NCBI RefSeq assembly: GCF_030704535.1 | Contig: NC_081822.1 | Location: forward strand, 8,412,501-8,476,500 | Direction of reading: 5' to 3' | DNA length: 64,000 nucleotides | From: Vitis vinifera | Lineage: Eukaryota; Streptophyta; Magnoliopsida; Vitales; Vitaceae | Shown here: one piece after another, positions 56,138-64,000 of the stretch | How positions within the stretch are numbered: position 1 is the stretch's first letter | Layout of the letters: every line of letters starts with the position of its first letter | Notes under the pieces: model-generated | Told to the model about the DNA's origin: nothing | Seen by the model: only the letters and a program-made list of their open reading frames with translations | Databases searched by the model: none | Translations under genes and position numbers: made by a program

Positions 56138-59100
56138 CAGCTATCTCAAACCCACAGATCATGAACTTATGATCTTGTGTTCCCCTCTATTACCCATCTC
56201 TTTCTTCTGCAACCATGGAAGAAGAGAAAAACAAAGGAATTGTTGCTGGGTAATCCGAAACTGGAACTATAATCCAAAGGATTATGTCAAACGGGCAAAG
56301 CTGCTTACTCTTTGGTTTTCATCACTTTGTCAGATGTAACAACCCAACCCAACAAAGGGGTGTTTAACGGCTATAGTTAGTTATTTGATGATGGACTTGG
56401 TTTTTTTTATGTTAATTATTGTTTACTTATGTTTGTTTGTTGGAATGATTTTTATTAAGTCGGAGACAAGTATGAAGAAGGAAGGAAGGGAGGAGGGAAA
56501 GAAAATGAAGGAAGGGGGGGAAGGTGGCTGTTGAATTGAATGAAGGGATAGAGAAACAGTAACAGACCACCAGGGAACCCCTCAGTTTGCCAAACAACAC
56601 TAGATAAGGAGATAAGGAAGAGTTGGTTACCAGAACCGTTACTTAATGACGTGCCTGTGGACAGCAGGAACAAGCACAAGACACCGAAAGAGAGAGAGTA
56701 GTGAGTGGTCCTCCATCAGGGAGCCTGTCACCGTCATGGGATGGTGGAGGCTTGCGAAAGGTTGTTTTATGGGTGGGTGATGGATGATGATGGGTGGTGG
56801 GCGGTGAGTGGGGTTTTTTTTTTTTTTTGCCTTCTCTTTATTTATTTGTTTTTAATTTTTAATTATTCCTTTTCCTGGGTATAAAATGCATTACGTTGGT
56901 TGCTAAATATTGTTGTATTGGGTGTAATATAAGTTGGCCTGCGGTCTGTACAGGGACAAAATGAAACTTGTCAAGCCACACTTTTCTTCTCTTGGGATAT
57001 GCTTCTCTTTCCACCTTTCTTTATTGCCAGAATAAACCTGCGGCTGCCTAACTGTACTCCAATCAAACTCTGCCTCCCTTTCTCTTTCGTCTTTTTACAT
57101 CTTAATGTCCAATCATGTGGATGTATAATCACTTCTTAAGCTACCACCATTTATCAGTTTGATCGCGTCGGGCTGGTGCTGTCGATCAATAATTAACTTG
57201 AACTACTTTCTAGACCGAGCGCCCTCACTAAACGCTCTTGATTTTATTGACGAAGCTTGTTATTTTTCTTTTGAGAGATATCATTTGAAGAACAGTCTAC
57301 ATTTATAATATTAAAAATTTCCTCTGTTCAAGTCTATGCCATAATTGTTTCCATTAATACTGCGGTTGGTCCAACAAATCTTACTCTGACTAATTAAACA
57401 TCACCCGTTGAACAAAGACTACAACTTGGACAAACTTAAATAAAACTGTTTGAAGTATGGCTCCACTAGATGATCTGTCCAAGTACAGTTTGGTTGAAAA
57501 ATGTGATCAGCCATAGTCAAATAAAATTAAATAAAGAGAGATGTCCATCATTGAACAAAATAAAGTCTTCTGCACAAATGAGGTAAAAACGAATAATGGG
57601 CTTAGAGCTAGAAGAGGAAAAAGGCTCATACTCTATGAGAACACTCCACCCAGATTTGAGATCAATCAGCAGAATCCTCTATTTTCTAGAGGGCACTGTA
57701 CCAGGTTGTCAGTCACCACAACCAGGTTGTTGCCCTTGTATAAGACCTGTTTAAAATATATGCCACCATACATATATGGTCCACCACTTCCGCACTCAAA
57801 AAGATATATATACATATATATATATTTCTTCTGATTATATTAGCCTTCAGGGGATCGGATGCAAACCCTTATGGATAAACTTTGATATAAAATATAAATG
57901 TCCTCGCAGCACAGATCATTATATTACAGCTTGAATATATTAATGCTACAGCTTGAACATGTCTTGCCCAATACTAGAGAAGCTTCTGTGTAGACTGCTA
58001 CACCACCAACAGACACCTTGGAACTCATCGCTGCAAGAACCTACTGTTTTTAATAATAACCAAATCTTCTTGCCGGGGCTTGTCCATTTTCCAACATAAT
58101 CCAACAACTACGAAACATGATTAAGATCTAAACAACGTTAATTGGGATTAGACAAACCCAATTGTCTGAACCACTTTCATTCATCTGATTTTCTTGTTCA
58201 CTTTTTATTTGCATCGAAATGAAAGGTTGGTCCATCATGCATGTGAATTCATCACCTTCCTCCAAAAGCAAGAATGTCGGTCAAGTTTATTATTCAAACT
58301 TGTATCTTGTTTTCATACTTTTAATTGTTTTTTTTTTTGCTTTTTCATGATTTATTATAAAATTTTTGTTGAATAGAAAAAGTCAAAATATTTGATTTTT
58401 TCTAAATGAAAAAAGTAATATATTGATTTTTCTTGACTTTTTAATACTTAATAAAAATAAGATATTATAAAATCAAACAACTTAATATTTAATACTATTA
58501 AATATTATTTAGAATTAAGTGAAAAAAAAAATACAATTGTTAATTTTGATTGGTTAGTAAAAAAATTTAGTGAAATAAATATTTAAACTAAATTATAAAA
58601 TGTATTTTCATGTCTTCGCTTGTGTCTCAATTTAACCTTTAAATTATTTTCATTACAACAATTTCAATATATTCTAAATTATGCTTAAATATCAAATAGA
58701 TTTTCTGTTAATATTTTTAAAAAAAAAATGATGGAGAAACTCACGTAATAAATCTTTATATAACACGTTTGGACATTGAAATTGATCATCAACTTATCAG
58801 AGGTGTTCATTCATTCTAAAAGAAAATCATAATGGAGTAATCTTATTAGTATTTAGACATAGTTTAAGATTAACGTTATTTAAAAAAAAAAAAATCCAAT
58901 TAATAGTTACTAATCCAATTAATTATATCCAACCAAATATATATTTACTAATTCCAACTTAAATTAATTTAAATTTAAATTTGAAAAAATGGACTTAAAG
59001 ATTGGGCTTGGGCAAAAGGGCTTGAACTTGGGTTGACTCTGCATCCATCCTTCGCGAGCCGCATCCCTAAAAAGGTCAAAAGGATCATGCATTAGATTGC

Positions 59101-62100
59101 CACTTATTAAGCCATTTTCTATTTTAAAATGTACCCTTTAACTAAAGGTGAAGCCCTGAGGCGTGAAGGACACCCAAACAGAGCAAAACTTTGGGCCTTC
59201 AAGCGTGGGCTGGGTCATCTTAAACCACCAAATCATTGAGCCTTTGGGGCCATGTGAGTTGGGCTTGGACACATGACCCCACACCGACCCGACAAGAAGA
59301 GAACCACATATGTTGGGCTTTACCTTGGGGACAAATAACATAAAAGGGTAGATGTAAAGCCCAAAAATTTTGGACAAAAACGTATTTTACCATTCACACA
59401 TATCTATTTACATGTTTTAAACTTTTTCTCAATATCAAACCATTGAAAATATTATTTACAACTGCATAAATATCAAATATAATTTTTATTTTTTATATTT
59501 TTATACATATACAAGACATTTGTATTAGGTATGCAAGATTTGTATAAGTTTGCATGATATGAATATATTTACATATTTTTCTTTATTTTTTTATTTATTG
59601 TTTATAACACTGGAAACATTGTTTACATATATGCATAAATATTAATTGATAGTAAATGTATAATGGATTTGTACGAGTTGTACAAGGCCTATAAAGTCCT
59701 ATATAGTTGTTATTTAATTAAATTTTTAAAAAATCAAAATTTTAAAATAAAATATTATTATAAACCAATATTAAATTAATGAAAATAAATAAATATAATA
59801 ATATAATAATAATAAACTCCCTTCAAACAACCTATGGAAAACTCCACACCTAAAAAACTCTACATAAAGCATAAAAAGGTTGTTATAGATGTGAGAATAA
59901 TCTAGAATCATCGTTCCAAGGCATATACAAGGCTGCCACATGCTCTAACATCCTACAAAAAAATCTAAAAAAGAAAAAATCCAATCCAGAAAACTTCCTA
60001 GAAAAGTCTAAAATCCAAACAAAGAAGTTTACAAATGCCAAAAGCCAAAAGGCCAAGGTCAAGGCTCTCTTCATAGTAAAAACATGGAAAGGAGGGTTTT
60101 AATTTCCTAATTTTAAAAAATATAATAATAATAATAATAAAGAACCTTAACTTTTATAAATGAATTTTATCTTTATTAATTTAAAAATATTTTAAAATAC
60201 ATGTATATTTTCATAATTCAAATAATTATTTCCTAAAATACCCTTTTATTTGATAATATTGAATAAAATTATCCAAAATTAATTTATTATTCTAATTTAT
60301 TAAAAGTGTTTTACAAATAAATATATAATAAAAATTTTATTATATAATATGAGATACAGATTATTGTGGAAAAATTCTCTAGGATTCTTAAGTAATAAAT
60401 GAAAATTTTCTAATCCCCTAATTGATAATGATTTTATATAGTATATTATGTAAATCCCGTCTTCCCATTTTATTTAATAAAATTAAATAAAAATTTTGTT
60501 AGTTGACATCAATAATAAAATAGGAAACTTTAAAAATAAAAAAATATAATTAAAACTAAAATACATAAAAATTAAATATAATTAAAAACAAAAAAACTTA
60601 AAAATCTAAAAATAAATTTTTTACTCTCATTATATTTTCAACTTTTTCCCCGATATTTATATTTTCTATCAAAGTGTTTTAATTAAGTAAAAGTTAATAT
60701 TTCACTTTTATATTTTTAGCTTTTAAGTTTTTTTTAGTTTTAATTATATTTTTTATTTTTAAATTTTTTATTTTATTAATTTCAAATCAGTTCTCACAAT
60801 TAAAATATTATTAATTAGTATTATTAACATGTAAAAGGGTCATTTTATGAAATAATTATTTGAGTTATAAAAAAGTGTATTTATTTTAAAATATTTTTAA
60901 ATATATGAAGATAAATATGATAAGTTTATATATATATATATATATTCTAAATTAATGAGTCAAAACCCACTTTTCCATATAAATATAAGTAATTTAGTTT
61001 CTTAAAGAGGGAAGATACAATAAGTCCTCCGTGGAAATCCCTTTGTACAAAATCATCTTAATCTTTGAAGTATATGAAATTTCTATTTTAAAAGTAAAAA
61101 TGATACAAGCAATATATTTTGTCTTTTTTGCCATTTAATTTTAATGTGATTTTATGAGTTTTTTCTCTTTTTTTTTTTTTAAAAAAAAAAAATTAATAAT
61201 TTTTTATTATTTATTTGTTTAAGTTGAGGCTTACACATGAGGGCCTGGAGGCTTACATTTTCCTCTTTTAGAAAAATACTGCAAAATACCTTAAAATTAT
61301 CTTTAGCCGTTTAAAACATTGCTACTGATGAAAAGATTAAAAAACATTTTTGAAAAATTAATTGTCCCGTATGGTAACACCCAAAGAGGGTGAATAGGTG
61401 AATTTTAGATATTTTAATATAAAAGTTGAATATTTGGATTTTAGTTAAACCTTTGAGAGAATAATAAACATAATCAATAAATCACAATGAACATAATGGA
61501 TTTTATGTGGAAAACCCCATAACAATGTTTGAAAATATATAGTTTTACTTGGTAGATGCATGTTACAACTTACTCTTAAACGCTTACATTACAATCCACA
61601 TCCACGACGTAATACCTTAAGTGCAAATGAGTTTGTTAAACGAATTGTTGAAAGCTTTTATGAACTACATGACAAGTTAAAGTTTTTCTCAAAGAGAGCA
61701 TCAAACCCTAAAATGAGTTTAGGTAGGATATATATAGTTTTAGAGATTTAGATGATCAAAAATATTTTCTTGAAAAATAAAATCTTGATTTTCCAAAAAA
61801 TTAACTACCAAAATTTGACAACTCTCCAAACAAGTGCTTAGGTGGACTTAACTGCCAATTGAGCATTAGTTTGAGTGCTTGAGTGTTTTGGCTAACATTT
61901 GAACACTCCAATTAATTTCAATAAATTGTTTAAGTTCAAAAGTAAAACTTTCAATCCAAATACCATTTAAAAAACTAATTTCCCTTTATCTAAACCTTTT
62001 AAACTTACCCATGTCTCTCCAATTGAATAATTAGTAACCTCAAATCTTCAATTAAAAATAAGTTATTGTCTAAAAGGATCTTATATCATAATGAAAATAA

Positions 62101-64000
62101 ACAAAATTAACGGCAATTAAAAATAACACAAAATGTCTTAACAATTTGATAAAAAAATAATAATGTCACAAATTATTTAAAAGCAAATGAGTGATTTAAA
62201 ATATCATTAAAAAAAGGATAGTTTAAAATTTTAAAAAATTAATTTTAAAAGTAATCAATTTGATGCCTTTTAGGATAAGAAATTATCTCCTAATCACCAA
62301 TAATTTATTAGCACTCGTCGATGAGATATGGAGTTGATTCCATAGAGAAATTTCTTATCACTACTTGGTTCTTTGCTATTAATCGCTATCTTAATCATTG
62401 GAGGAGAAGATCCAGTGCCATAACCAGTGGTGTTTGTGGTAGGTTCTAGTTTACCACCAAAGATGAGTGCCTTTATGGTCCATTTATGTGTGAGGGCCAC
62501 TGGAGAAGTTGTTCCAATAATAGGTAGTTAGGTATCATCAATGGGAAGTGCGGGGGTAATAAAGCAGTCACCATGATTTCAAATTCTCAACCTAACCACC
62601 AATATGATGGGGCTTGTAAGCAAGTGCCACTTGTTTAGAAAATTTGAATCCTCCCCTTCCCATGATGATACCCATGTTAATTCGATGTGCTCTGATTTAA
62701 GCCCACTTTACTAGGCAGGCTAAGTCGAGCTAAGCTTCCCATGTTTCGGCGTAGTGCCATCGGCTAGGTCTAACTTAAAGTGGTTGAGACTAGACTCAAC
62801 CCCAATCAGGTGAGACGGGGTCGAGTTTGCATAATGATTGCCCAAACTAAAATTAAATCATGGACACTAAAAAATTTATAAGAGATACATGCTAATACAT
62901 GTAATTGACACTTCACAATAAATCACACGTGGGTACTTAATAAAAAGAAATGAAACCCACTTTGTAGTGGAATTTACCGTCTCTCTTTATTTCTTTTATG
63001 CTTTTAGTCGTTATTTTGTAACTAAAAGTTTAGATTTTCTCAATATTCACAATAAAAATCAAAATCATTTTTATTATAATATTTATAAGATATAAATACC
63101 AAGACTCACATTATGATATAAAATAAATTTATTTAAAATATAAAAATAAATATATTAGTAGAGGTTGAAATCTCTGACTATTTGAACATCATTAAAAGTA
63201 TTAAACATCTGAAGTAATGCTTAAAAGCTTAATGAGTTGTATAACCCTTTTCAAAACATTTTTGCTTAGTTAAAAATATGGAGTTTGTATTATGTTTTAA
63301 TTAAATTCAATTTTATTTTCTTCAAACTAATTGTTTGTTAACTATTTCAAAAATAGTTAGTTGAATTGAGTTGCATCAAAAAAATAATTTTAATATTTTA
63401 AATTGATTTTTTAAGTCGTTATCACAGTCATGTCCATCTCACACCTTTTTTTCTCATTGTTTGTGTTTTTGAGCTTTTAGTTAAAGAAAAAAAAAGAAGA
63501 AAATTGACATTAGTAACCATGATTTAAAGAAAAACAACTGTTTATTTTATAACTCTAAAAAAAAGTTGGAATTTCAAAGATTTGAAGTAGGCTTGGTGGT
63601 GAGGAGGTCTTAATTAAGAAATCAAGTTTAAATTATGCTTTTAGTCGGTGAGAGCTGTGATTTTTGAATTGAGAATTTCGGCTCCGATAATAGAGACGTT
63701 GAAAAAGATCCGCACAAAGGAAAAGGAAGAGGGAGAGAGGAGATTATGAGTGGAAAATAAAGATATTTTCGAACCTCCGATGTATTCCTGATTTACCTGA
63801 GAGTGGAAATGGGTTGATGAAGGCACTAAATTGGTAGGTGAAGACGGACGGAAGGTGATTAGCAGACGTAAGCATGTAGTTGTATTTGGCCGACGGTGGA
63901 TCAGCATGTATTCACATTTCATACTCTTTTTTCTTGTGTCGACTGTCGATATGGGCGGGAGACTGAGTGCGCTGACAAACCCAATGCACTAAAAGATGTA
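56138..64000. other. AT-rich intergenic DNA, no gene recognised
   Basis: The ERF 3' region is followed by ~7.5 kb without a convincing gene. Short (TA)n runs lie near 57805-57826 and 60927-60945. At 61376-61560 sequence beginning GTAACACCCAAAGAGGGTGA with ATGTGGAAAACCCC farther on resembles LTR-derived repeats common in plants, but no partner copy is present. A minus frame at 63641-63922 has a GTAAAT donor-like site inside and could be an exon of a gene to the right; I recognise nothing in it. Confidence 0.4.

Noticed and set aside
57541..57834. 97-codon + frame ending in a (TA)n run
   Set aside because: No family resemblance; the end is encoded by the microsatellite.
63641..63922. 93-codon minus frame at the right edge
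   Set aside because: Might be part of a gene outside the window, but nothing in it is recognisable and the context is cut off.
1..64000. CRISPR arrays, bacterial operons, tRNA and rRNA genes, known microRNA hairpins
   Set aside because: None seen. Tandem repeats here lack CRISPR spacer structure, and I found no tRNA box B, rRNA or conserved plant microRNA sequence by eye.

Overview
This is a nuclear genome window from a eudicot plant. The signs are spliced genes with GT-AG introns, AT-rich intergenic DNA, plant-specific families (a UGT with a 44-residue PSPG box, and an AP2/ERF factor with an EAR motif) and dense Ty1/copia, Ty3/gypsy and L1 retrotransposon debris. The overall look is grapevine-like (Vitis), but that is my inference and the sequence alone does not prove it.

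Layout. 1-5.0 kb: gene-free AT-rich DNA with a 121-bp tandem duplication. 5.0-8.7 kb: an old internally deleted chromovirus (Gypsy-1) between two copies of a ~185-bp repeat. 8.7-12.5 kb: AT-rich DNA with two MITE copies. 12.5-19.3 kb: a decayed Ty3/gypsy on the minus strand (Gypsy-2) with a younger copia (Copia-1) inserted in its gag. 20.3-24.1 kb: a five-exon SUMO E2 gene (SCE1/UBC9), + strand. 25.9-27.4 kb: an intronless UDP-glycosyltransferase, - strand, convergent with SCE1. 29.4-29.95 kb: a copia RNase H relic. 31.9-33.6 kb: a two-exon gene for a membrane-anchored SPRY protein, - strand. 36.4-37.7 kb: an intronless NYN-nuclease/C2H2 protein with an organelle-like N-terminus. 38.6-47.4 kb: a nested retroelement block. 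47.5-55.6 kb: very AT-rich DNA with two MITEs and a ~100/155-bp satellite-like array. 55.7-56.1 kb: an intronless DREB-type ERF repressor gene. 56.1-64 kb: AT-rich DNA in which I recognise no gene.

The five host genes do not form a pathway. They are separate plant genes: SUMO conjugation, small-molecule glucosylation, a membrane SPRY protein, a probable organellar RNA-processing nuclease and a transcriptional repressor. The most informative part of the window is its layered transposon history. At 38.6-47.4 kb at least four successive events can be ordered: L1 in +, L1 in - with a target-site duplication, a 527-bp tandem duplication, then a copia with perfect TSDs and nearly identical LTRs. 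A family of ~119-bp MITEs with 3-bp TNA target duplications occurs at least five times, once just upstream of the UGT gene. I found no convincing new biological system.
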